Source of the DNA: Loripinus fragilis
Taxonomy: Eukaryota > Mollusca > Bivalvia > Lucinida > Lucinidae
Assembly: GCA_964019695.1 (NCBI GenBank)
Contig: OZ026515.1
Location: forward strand, 138,156,549-138,220,548
Length of the DNA: 64,000 nucleotides
Direction: 5' to 3'
Below the pieces are notes generated by a model, which saw only the letters and a list, made by a program, of their open reading frames with translations, searched no databases and was not told where the DNA came from. Of this stretch, positions 1 to 11,600 are shown piece by piece (position 1 is the first letter of the stretch; each line of letters starts with the position of its first letter). The translations under genes and the position numbers were made by a program.

Positions 1-1074
1 TCTTTATCGCGTTACACGTTTTTGAACTCACCCACGTAATCGTTTCAAAGAGCAACCATTATTAATCGACCTTTAAGGGGTTCATGCACAAAAGATCATT
101 AATCATTTCATACAAAATAACGGACCTGGCATTTGCCAGGATGACACTGCAAGGCTTTACACAACGCGTAAGTAACCACACAATAACATGCACAACATAA
201 CGTCAACGTCTTTCCTTGACCTGCTTTATCCCCAGTCATGAACCCCATAGAACCTGTATAGGATGAATTGGGTCGGAGGGCCAGGTCCATCATCAAAGAA
301 TGCGGTACAAGACTCCAAAATGCACCTCTGTTAGAATGACAAACGTATCCCTAACGTGCTCATACAACGTTGCGTAAATTCAATAAGGCGACGTATTCTT
401 CTAAACAATCGTAAAAATGGAGGTCACACTGGTTACCGGTTATCTTTTTAACATCACTTACAGCACGCAGTCAGTAATTTCTTGTTTTCAAATGCTGTGT
501 GACTGTTTTATTTTTCTTTAGAAATTTTCATTTTGACCCCTCTGAAGTGAATTATTCATAAAAAATTATGCAATTAATGATTTTCGTCCACTTTCTTTTA
601 GATACATCAATAAGGCATTGGAGATTCGATGAAAGAAAAAAAATCCCAAAAATTAATTCATCACAAAAATATATACTTATGAATACTATGTAAAGTTTTC
701 ATTGTGGGACAGTGTATAAATGCTAGAGTTAAATGGATCATGAGATAAAATATACTGGCCTGAAACAAGGTGCAAAGTCAATGCATTAACAGCAAATTAA
801 TTGCCTTGTTTAAACATGGATTTGTGCCAGTTGAAACATGACTGCTACATGCAGCACATAATTTATGCAAGCATACTTGCCTCAAGCTTTATCTGCGAAG
901 CAGACTTGGTCAGGCCCACCGGCGCTTAACTGTTGGATTTCTTTTGCTCTTGAATTCAGTTCTATGTGCTGTTGATTTATCTCTTTTTTATATCTTCAAT
1001 TGTATGTAGTAGGAGATGATGCATCGCTAAGTTTTGTCTTGATCCACATTAGATCTAAGAGTGAGGTTGGTACC

Positions 1075-1345
1075 GTTAAATGTTTAAACCCTCCAATTAT
1101 TAATACTGACCGTTCCGAGGTGTTGCTTCTTTTGGTCCTTTATGTTTCTTATTTGTCTTTTTAATGCTATCTTATCTGTTCTTTTCAGCCTTGTGATCAC
1201 CTGCTGGAAAAGGGATGACCTCTTGGCTCTCTTGTGTGTGGTGTTTTGTTTGTGTTTTTGATACTTTTCCATATGGCGTCCCGATTCAGGTGTGGTACTT
1301 AACTGTATCTATTCCTGATCTTTGCATTCTTCTGTACTTTGTTGA
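1075..1345 (+). repeat. Dispersed repeat family F, copy 1
   Basis: Shares with 53240-53520 the blocks ACTGACCGTTCC, GACCTCTTGGCTCTC, CAGGTGTGGTACTT and ATTCCTGATCTTTGCA in the same order and strand. A 60-bp fragment of the same 3' end is at 3566-3625. Origin unknown; a SINE or the tail of a longer retroelement would fit. Confidence 0.7.
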
Positions 1346-2103
1346 AATATATCTCTCAGTTCGTTTTTAATGCACCAAACTGGGGTTAATTTCATTTTAA
1401 TGTATCAAAACTGAAAACTCCAACCTCTTTCGTGCCATGACCAAAATAGAGGTTCAGCAAAATCAATGATCAAATTTGGCAGTTTGAAGGTGGTGGTTCT
1501 GTTTCTATTGATTCATTGTTGCTTCCATTGTTTTTTGGCGTCTCGTTTTTGGTTTTTTTTTTGTAATTGTGTTCTTGCGGTCATGTGGCTTGTCCCGTGG
1601 TGCTGTGGGTTAGTGTGTGGTCTGTGACAGTGATATTTCCTGGTCATAATCAGTTGCCTTGATCCCTAAAACTACAAAATATAAAATATAACAGTTACGA
1701 TACAATTTGCCTTTTGTCATATGATTATATTTTTCTCTGATTACAGCGAGTACAATGGTGGTAGGCAAGTTGTAGTTTCATGAACAAAGAGAGGACTAAA
1801 ACACAAAACAAAGGACAAAATTATATAAAGACGTAAGATACAGTTAGATGATGTTTATGATGTGTTTCTAATAATCCTTTGTAGTTTGGAAAATATTAAG
1901 ATGTGAGATCAGCGAAAAACATAAGCATGCCACAGTCTGCACTATTTGCTAAGATAAAACAAGCTTCAAGCACTGAAGTACCATTCTAACCTTTGACACT
2001 ATTACATGACGAATGAACCACCTTAGGTCTATTGCAGCAAACCAGATGAAAGAATTCATTACTATACAAAAAGGGTTAAAATATGCATTCAGGTAACACA
2101 TAA

Positions 2104-2288
2104 TATAGGCGGCAATCGAAAACGTTAATACTATTGACAAACGTAGATAAAAATAGTTAGAAACACAGTTTTTTTATTGCCATTTGTCGTCTGACTTGCG
2201 ACAACTTGCAAATGAAAACACTATTGCTAGCGATTTTTGATCCTCGTTCGTCAAATGTTAGAACGTTTTCGATTGCTGCCTATCCGGT
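2104..2288. mobile_element. Foldback MITE (family G), copy 1, 19 nt behind the exon 7 donor
   Basis: The right end reads CGATTGCTGCCTATCCGGT and the left end TAGGCGGCAATCGAAAACGT: inverted ends, with the left tip (ACCGGA) lost. The internal sequence is also largely self-complementary. A second copy with both ends intact is at 54002-54206. On the gene strand the element begins 19 nt after the exon-intron border. Confidence 0.8.
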
Positions 2289-2307
2289 GTGGGTAAGTAC
2301 TACTTAC

Positions 2308-2675
2308 TTCTGTTTCCTCTATATTAGCAACAGCGGCAGCTTTATTCTTGCTGTCACGGCGTGTTATTGTATTTACGTACGCGTACTCCAACAGCGCAGC
2401 AAATACAAACAGTAAACATACAAACATCCATATATCTATTGCCTTCACATAAGATACTGGGGGTAAAGTCATCCGAATTCCTGAAGTCTGTGTTGTCATC
2501 GTCAACACGCACGTGACACCAAGTGAAACACGTGGCGCCACCGCGTGAACATCAACCCAAAAGGACACCCACGAGAGTGCGACGAGTAGTATACTAGGAA
2601 TAATGATCTGTAGTAGATAGTAGCCCACTTTTCTGTTCATCTTTATTTCAGCCCTAACAACCGAAAAACTTCCAG
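2308..2675 (-). CDS. Channel exon 7: M1, M2 pore, M3 and start of the cytoplasmic loop
   Basis: The phase-correct acceptor is TCATATTTTTCAG just before 2675, so the exon begins CT-GGA-AGT (TGSFSVV). The open frame continues upstream to 2754 but that stretch is intron. M1 is GYYLLQIIIPSILLVALSWV; M2 runs from R273 (0') through L282 (9') to R292 (19'); the M2-M3 linker TLPPVSYVKAIDIW is the most diagnostic stretch; M3 is MFVCLLFVFAALLEYAYVN. The donor GTAAGTAG at 2307 follows ANIEETE in phase 0. The triplet at -2' to 0' is A-P-R, where GlyR, GABA and GluCl subunits usually have P-A-R. Confidence 0.97.
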
Positions 2676-5600
2676 CTGAAAAATATGACCAAATGTAATT
2701 ATTCAAAGCCACAGTCTTGTAAAGTCGATCGCATTGTTCTCTACTGGGTGTCATTTGGAAGCAAAAACTGCAAACAGTCGGGGATATTAATCAGACGGCT
2801 CCATATATAATCAGGGCCCAGACGACTCCTGCAACTTGAACAAACATAATCTATTATGTTCTATTATGTTCTGTATGCAAATATATGCAGCAGACGATAT
2901 TAGGAGACGAAATATCTGAATCTTTTTTCCGCTTATGAAAGGGTTAATTTTAGAAAGACTAATTCAAAATTAGTTATGATGTCTTGGTGTCGAGTCTACG
3001 CCAGTATGAAGTTGTTAATGAAATTGATCAAATAAGAAATAGCCCATAATGAGGCAATACCTTGTGGTTTGTGACGAATCTTTATGCTCAACATTTTTTG
3101 TGTTTTAACAACAACACAATATAGGGAGAATATTTGGTACCAGTAAAATGCATTTGGACCCCCCAGTGGCTTAGGCTGCTGTCCGATCTAAGGCGGTGGT
3201 TCTGTTGTTGTTGATTTATTATTTATTGTGCTCCTATTGTTTGGTAAATACGTAAGTATGTTTTATATAACCTTTGGCTATTACCTGTAGAACACAGATA
3301 ATACCTGAGGCGAGGTCAACGATGCAAGCGCTCTCAAGCGCTCGTGGTACTGGTGCTAGGCTCTTCACATTACGAATAAAGATAGGTACCAGAACAACGA
3401 GCGGCCGCGAACGCTCACATTGTTGAACTCGCCTCTGTTCTATCTATAGTTCAACCAATATGACCTGTTCGCCGAGGTGTTTCATAACTGCATACTGTAT
3501 GCATGCCATTGTAAATGTTTATTAAACTACAGGTTTGTGTAAAATTAGCGACTAATGGGCTTTTAATGGTACTTGATTGTATAGATTCCTGATCTTTGCA
3601 CCCTTACTTACTTTTATAATAATTTGTTTTGAGCATTTTGACAGCCTTCTCCCCTGTGACCAAGCATGCCATTTTTATATGATGTGTAATGTAAAACTAC
3701 AACTGTATGCAAAGGGATAAGCTTTGTCAATGAGGGGAAACACCTCAAAAAACCTTTTTCAATTTCTATACATTGAATAGCAGAAACAGAGTTTTCAACC
3801 CATATTTAATCGATGCTTGTCCTACGTGAAATTTTTTTGGGGGGCTTGACCTACCACCTTTACCATTAAAAATCGCTTTCTTTTGAACGTTTATCTGGCC
3901 ATCTTTATGGGCAATCCTTCATCAAGACTGTTTGAGGTCCTTCACCTTAAAAAAACTTATAAAATTTACATTGCTAACCTGACCAAGATCGACTAGGATA
4001 AGTGGACAAGTACAACCATATAGCTTTTTGAGATTTCTGATGATATGCTGAAAACTCCTAATTTGCAAACAGTAAATACCTAAATGTAGATGAAATGTCA
4101 CAAAACATGGCATTTCATCAGCGTCTGCACTGTTTGCTAATGAAATAACAACCTGGGCTGATATATATCTTAATTTGGGAGTTCTTGCCTATATATTCTT
4201 ACCTTCATATGTAAGTGAACATACCAGGCTCATTGTTCCAAATCAGACAGAAAAAAAATAAATAAACAAAGATGAAAAAGCTTACTTTCAGGGTTAGATG
4301 TTGCGTAGTCGGACAGTCTAACTTCATCTTCACTGAGCTCAAACTGTGGCATTTCTAGATGTTGGAAAGCAACAGGATGTTTGTGTCGCCAGTTGATATT
4401 TATATTACTGTTTGTATAGCCAACTGAAACAGATGGTTCAATTAAATGTGTGAATAAATAATGCTATATTAATCACTTATTGCACGCCCTCAATATATGT
4501 GCTGATAAGTGACAGTTGTGCAAAATAGTAAACCTTTGTCTACAATTAATCGATGACAATTGCTAGAGTCTTTATTATTATAGGAGTAGCGCACAAATGT
4601 TTGATCTGGTTCTAACTCTTACAAACACAAACTATGTTTTTGCATATTCGTTATAAAATTATAGTGATAGTGACATTCATGTTGGTACTCTTTGAAAAAT
4701 ATCATGCTGGTGAAATTGAAGTGTCTGGGGGAAACTAGATCCAATCGCCCCTCCAGTACTTTCTCACCTTTATTTCACAGGTAAATTGTTCTGAATTCAG
4801 AATTTATTCATTTTATGAGAACAGTAATTAAAAAAACGCGATTCTTTTGCACATCTCACAAGAGTTTCAGAAATTTTAGAAGTTAATTGTTGAAATGATC
4901 CTGTTTTCAGTGCACTAGGACTTGAGCAAATTAATAAATATGAATATAAAAAAATAGGAAAGGAGAGACAGTGTTATCAATTGGTGCAATATTTTTTGGT
5001 CAACATCATGCTTTTTTGGTTAACGTCACCTCACTTTCACCTCAGCTTCGTCTCAGTGAACATCACTGTTCTTAGGTTGACAAATCCTGATGTTAATTTC
5101 AAAAGAATGCATCAATTGTATTATACAGCTATTTGGTCACTGTATCGTCACGTGGTATGCAATGTCCCAGCCTCTTGTAAAGCTTATGGAGATAGGAACC
5201 AGTTGTAGGCATGACTATACAGTGACCCAATAGCCTATTAATACAATGGTACGACTATTAGAAGAAAAGTATTTTGTTTTTCAATAAGTTCCAGTTGATT
5301 TTGCTATGTCTTATTGTACCCAAAATGAAGAAAAATTGTTACAAAATATTTAATATGCTATAGTAATGATAAGTGCTTTAAGGGTGAGCTTTCAGAAATA
5401 ATTATTGAAAATCGGCCCATGTATCAAGTTATATTCATCAATGTACACACTGTTCTAAATACTACTCTGAAGCATTATTATATTTTGCCATTATCAAGAA
5501 TATACGATTCTGCTCTGTTAATGTGTAAAGGTCATAGTGTTTCCAGTCCACTTGTTTGGAGTTTATTGACAAAAAATGGCTCGACTCCAGGGGAAAGCGA

Positions 5601-8600
5601 AAGTAATCAATTATTACATGTTAATTGAAGATATACCACAAACATAATAAGGGATTATCCCTACCATACTGTACGCTATATAATATACTCATGCTAAGAA
5701 AAAGAAGGCCACCCTGAGCTTTGTATAAGGTTTGTTTAATTTGCATAGTAATTCGGGGGTCACCTACAGGCCAACGCAATGTATATGAAGCCCTTCACCC
5801 ACATGGCCTGCAAATTTATCAGGCTGTTGGAAACAATTTTCTCTTCCAGCAAGACAATGCCAGCGTACCTGCAATATGGCAAGGAACTGTTTGCAAGCTG
5901 GTCACATCATACCCTCTTAACTGGTCTTCCGGGTCTCGATCCATCTCAGACCAGCCACCCCATGGATATTCTAGGCTGGAGGATTGTGATCGTATCCCTT
6001 TTCAGCTGCTATATTTCCCAAATTTGAACTCTAACTGATTGAACATTGACAATGTATTCAACGAGGGGGTGGGGTGCAACCCAAGGCTCCTTTTAAACAT
6101 GCACAAACGCCTCATAGAATGCAGTCATATAGGTGGCGGTCATACAAGATTACAATATATAAATTTACAATCATAACATGTTCATGTCTGTATTTATTTT
6201 CATCAAAGCTGGCGAATTATGATGGCCTTCTTTTTATTAGCATGAGTATGGATACATTGGAAAAGAGTGTGAAAGTTCACTTAAATGAAAGTTTAGTGTC
6301 ATATGATAAATAGAGTCTACATTCATTGTCCTGTACTATAGATTATTTTAAATATGGCAGTCCAGTCTGATCAGAGTGCTTGCTGGGCACAGGTTTTGTG
6401 ATAGAAGGATATACATTTGGATAGTTTGTGTTTTGTCTGACGTAGGCATAGAGTTTTATGTCCCTTCTTATTTTTCTATCATTTCACTGAAAAAAGATAG
6501 ATCCGATTATTTTAACTTAGTTAAATCTTACTGATATTTAACTTTAGTCCATGTGTTGGCTAGAGTTGTGGAATTCCCAATCAAGTTAAATGGACTGCTC
6601 CTAGGCAGTAACCAGTACTGGGCTGGGTGGGTTTATGATTAAGTGTTGTTTTACAACCAGGAGCACTGAAGGTTCAACCGCCAGTGGTTCTGATTGAAAA
6701 CGTCTCAGAAGACAGGCCAAGCTTAAAGATTCATCCAACAAACTGGTTGAGCCGGGGGTCAATCTCGATACCCTTGGTACAAGGCGAGTGACTTCTACAT
6801 TACACAACGCCTGCTCCTAGTTTCACTTAATTATTGGTACATGCTCAGTTTGGCAATGTGCATGGGTATAAATGGAAAATATCAACATACTATTGGTATA
6901 ACATTCAAATGTTTAGGTTTATTTGTCTTGATGCTTTATGTCCCAATCAATGTTTTAGTCATGTAGGGACGTTTCCTGGGTTCAACCAGTTCTTGGCAAA
7001 GGATTAAAGTGTCTTAATCAAGAACACAATGCAGTGCCTACGGCGAGGCTCAGACCCGTGACTCATCTATCTTAAGTCAAGAACACTACCACTGAGCCAC
7101 TGCGTTCAAAATTAAAATGTTTTAATTTTCAACTTGAAAGTGAACACTTTTTGGATAATTATATTTATACAAGAGGTATGCACATCTTTAGACAGTGACA
7201 AATGCCAATGATTAGGCAAAGCTTTAAAGGGGTAGTTTTGCACGCAACGTCTCTATCGCAAAGTCTCTCTATCTACATTTTATTGGAATGGAAATTCAAC
7301 ACAACTAAAATGTTTTCTTTTACAACCTAGTTTTGGATTTTATTCCTTCTTTAGTGCAAAAAGGTTGATTGTATCGACATTTATAGCATTCAAGCCTGAA
7401 AAAGTTCTCCAACTCCATAATTATTGAAGAGTTGTAAAAGTAACCAAAATAGTTTAAGGATTATTCGATAAGCACATGTATATCTTCAGACCATACAAAA
7501 GCACATGCAGAGTTTAAAAACGATCGGTATAAAACTGTAGGACACACAATATACCCACTACATCACGTTCCATGAATCATACATGAAATCGCAAGGAAAG
7601 TCAAAAACTTTGTTCCTTTTGAAGAGGTGAAGAAAATATCACTCATACTTATACTTACAGCTTTGTATAATTACTGGACATGTCTGGCTATCAAACGGAT
7701 AAAACTCTAAGCTCATAGGACAAGACAGCGTCAGTGCCAACCTTTAAAAGAAAAGTATAGGAATGTGCTAACCTAATAATCATTATGGAGGCTTGTATAG
7801 GGGGGGGGGGGGGTTACCAGTATCCTATATCCCTGGAAGTAAACAGGAAAGTATCCTATATCCTTTTAGTAAATTAGAAAATATCCCCTTAATTAAATTT
7901 CCTAAATATCCTATATCCCTGGAAGTAAACAAAAAATCCCTGAAATTACCGAAACAAAATAGACCTACGAGTACAGGAACATTTTGACAAGTACATATAC
8001 TCCATGTAATGGTTTGCGTTCTATAACTTTGCGCTTCTATAACTTTTGGCAAATTAATTGCTATTGAGTGTTCTATTTCATCGATTTTAGGTTAGCTTTT
8101 CCATATGCATCTTCAAGTTAGCAAAACAGACGTTACACATTGATTCTTTTGGGTCATCATTTTTTGGCCTCGAAATGTCTTCCTCGAGTTGCAGTATATC
8201 ACTATCATGTGATCCGAAGGCTCAAGCCAGGCTTTACAATGGTAATGGTCTGGCCTCTTACGTACGTATTGTCATCGTCGTCATCGTCGTCCATTGAAAT
8301 TTTGAAGAAGTATATTTCTAATTGTCAGTCGTCCAATTGTGATCAAATTATAATGGGAAACGCTACATACGTTTAATCCCCGATTTTACTGGACATATGG
8401 TTACCATGTCAACATTTAACTTCCATAGACTTGTGATGGGAAATCTTCAAAAGACATGCCATGCTGGCAAACAACTCACATATTTAGCATGTAGGAAGAT
8501 TTTGTGGTCTTTAATATAAATCGTGTCGTTAAGTCCCTTTTAATAGTCGCTATAGACTTTTCATTGAGACAACTTTAAAACATGTCTCAAACCTTGATGC

Positions 8601-11600
8601 TTACAGCTTATACATATATTACTGGGCCCCGAAGGGCAATCAGTTGCAAGTCTGATTGTAGATCCAGAATCCATGAGCTTGATCCTGGCCTGGTCCAATA
8701 CTTTCATCGAGTTTGATCATGAAATATTTTCTACTGTCATTCTCGTTCTTCTGCTAAGCAATGTCAGTTACAAGCAAAAGGCATGAGTACAAATTACTGG
8801 CTAACCCCTTAGTCAGGCTTGACCAGGAAAAGTGTGATAAGTTTAACTGACTATCCGGAAGTGGCTGTAGCTGGGGCGTAAAACCACTAAACAAATCCAA
8901 ATAAAAACAGCTTACATAATTTTACATTGTACATTTTACATTGTAGTAATGTTTAGTGGTCACCTACATAAATCCTGCCAATCATGTCCATGTAGTCCAA
9001 ATTGGCAACGTCTAGAATGGAAATAACTTACAACTTAGTGAGGCCCACAGTTTAAATAATTAATGTCTAGCAATATTTAGTTGTGCCCTTCATAAATCCT
9101 GCCAACCATGCCCCTGGAGACTATATTGGTCATGCCCCAATGATCATTGGCTTCCATACGCAAATAATGGGAAAAAGACCTTTAAAATGCTTCTCTGAAA
9201 CCTTGTGGCACAGAGCTTATAAGCTTTTCAGTTTATAGCAATGTTAAGTAGTCCCTTACATAAGCCCTACCAACTATTTCTCTTGGGTTCATACTATCCA
9301 CACGTCAGGGGTCTTTGGCTTCCATAGACATGTGATAGTAAAAAGTTTAAAAACAATTTATGAGACCTAAAGCTTCTATACCTGTTGTATTGTTTACATG
9401 TTAATGCTGCCACTCTCAGAGAGCTTACATATTTCATTTTATGGCTTATCTAATGTATTGTAGTATCAGGAAAGTAACGTCTGCAAAATTCTGATCAAGA
9501 TACGAAACACAGACAGCCATAACACAATTAAACTAGAGCAACCAACTCAACTAGAAAGGACAATACCCATCACCACAAAGAAAATAAGGACCCAACACAA
9601 AAACACCACAAAAGTCTGAGGAAAATCAAGTAACGGATAAGGAAGTTTGATCTAATAGAGTCCAATATACAGTATGCAGTCATCTCCAACTCAATCGACA
9701 TCATTTGCTTATATATAATAAGAGCATTCACAATACAAGTTATACTCTGTCTAAAGGTCCGGGTCGAGATAAACTTGCAATGCCTTGTACATACAGCTTT
9801 TCCTCCTTAGTGGAAAACTTGAAATATTTTTATTGATGTTATTGGTATGTTACGATGCAGAATAGATGGAAAACAGAATTAGTGATGGCTGCGTATACGC
9901 ACAAATACACAAAGGTTTAGGTATGCACCTGGTCACCTATTCGAACCATGATACGGTACTTTTTCTACTAATAGTCCCAATAAAAGGTCGGTTTGTCTGA
10001 GATGGAATTCATTGTGTCTATATTTATCAACGCTTGCACAATTTCGTTACTTTTCTTGAATATCTTGGAGATCTTGTGCATTTTTCACTATATAAAGGAT
10101 GGAATTTCCCATTCGTGTTAGGGGACATTCAAAACATACCGTTGAAAGGTTCGATAAAGAGACGCTATTCATTATAATAAAAGGTACTCGAAGTTATGTA
10201 TATTTTTACTGTGTTGAAATTGAACATGACAGGGCTATGGTGATTTGTGTTATTGCATTGAATCGCGATGTCTCTAGCATGTCACATTGTATTGAAATAA
10301 TAAGTCACTCGTTTTCTATTTTGTCGTCTGTTGAATCGGCCAGCATTCTGTGTACGAGTTCTTTCGGATGTTATCAATAACGTCCCGGTTTTTCGGTGAA
10401 AATCACGATTGTTACGCACTTGCGTATGAAGCTACGCACATGCGTAATGCCTAAAAATCTGCTGGGACCATTCTTGCGGCTATAGTAAAAGCTGTCCGGA
10501 TGGACTCGTCGGGTTATTTCGGCCAAAAGTAGTCACAGGCCATGTCGGGCCTGCACATAAAACTATAATGGTATGCTGAAAGATTTACCAGGGACCGATA
10601 GGTGAAAAACAATTTTAGCAGCTAGATTTTAAGTTGTTGTGATTTATATGGCGTTGTTGGAAAGACGATTTAACTGCCAGTGATAGTCGACTTTCTGTAG
10701 CGACCTGTATGTGTCACCTCGAGTTATATCTGACGCATATAAGAATAAGGGTTAGGTGCATACACTACAACACACTTACATAAATAAGGTGATAGCTGAC
10801 ATGTATGTTTAGAGATTATGTAGGTGTAATGTTACACCAAAGTAAATGTAAAAATATTTGTTACACCAAAGTAAATGTAAAAATATTTGTTACACCAAAA
10901 TAAATGTAAAAAAATATTGTACGGTTTTACACACATAAAACAGCAGAATGTTATCTCTCAATATTGATGTAAATATGTTTGACGAGAGGTCATAAATAGT
11001 TGTTTACAACTGATACGTTATACATGTACGAAATTAGCGCGTGGGCAGGGTGATGTCCGACGTTAATGTCCAAACGTTACGTCGGCACCACACTGTTCAA
11101 CGTTTTCCTGGAATTTTAAGAGAATTGGTATCAGTATTTGTAAACCTCGAAACTATCTAGATAACGTGACCTTGAAGGGAAAAAGGGCCACGGGATCTTG
11201 ATGTTTCGGCTGCGATAGCGTCTCAACCAGGGTGACGTTACAACAGTGTATTGGAAATTTTGTTACATATGGGTTTGTTCGTTTGGCATAAGAGGTATTG
11301 TTTAGCGCTGACATAGGCCAGTCACTAAAAATACTTCTCTATTATATAATTCTGAGTGTGGATATTTAGAAGAGCCAATCCATCCTAACCGCAAGGGAGC
11401 CGTTAGCCATACACCCACGGGTGAGGGCTAATCGCGCGCTTATAGGGTTAGGCTGTAATTTAAAAAAAGTAAGACCACTGAAATTATTTCTATTTTGTGA
11501 ACTTCAAACGAACAACTCCATTATTGACGCAACAGAGTGATTCTGAGATTCTTAAAGTAGATTGTTTTTTGCAGAATCGTCTCTTGTGTCCCCTTCTACG

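Larger units (their letters stand above)
1..2307 (-). other. Partial intron 7 of the channel gene
   Basis: The intron runs from the donor at 2307 past base 1. I looked for the M4 exon (pattern FP..F..FN..YW) and did not find it. The stretch contains a foldback element directly behind the donor (2104-2288), a dispersed repeat at 1075-1345 and fragments of a related repeat near 1480-1650. Bases 1-1070 show nothing I recognise. All short open frames here are chance. Confidence 0.6.
4424..7658 (-). other. Intron 5 of the channel gene
   Basis: 3,235 bp. Contains a Tc1/mariner-like transposase relic (5755-6030) and a reverse-oriented SINE (6932-7110). Nothing else recognised. Confidence 0.8.

Noticed and set aside
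2676..2754. N-terminal extension of the M1-M3 open frame, starting at a Met at 2754
   Set aside because: It is intron. Only the acceptor just before 2675 keeps phase with the 138-bp exon and restores the conserved TG-x-F motif.
6601..6807. Possible additional SINE or small TIR element (CTCCTAGGCAGTAACC and CGCCTGCTCCTAG ends)
   Set aside because: The ends are only weakly complementary and neither pol III box could be placed with confidence.
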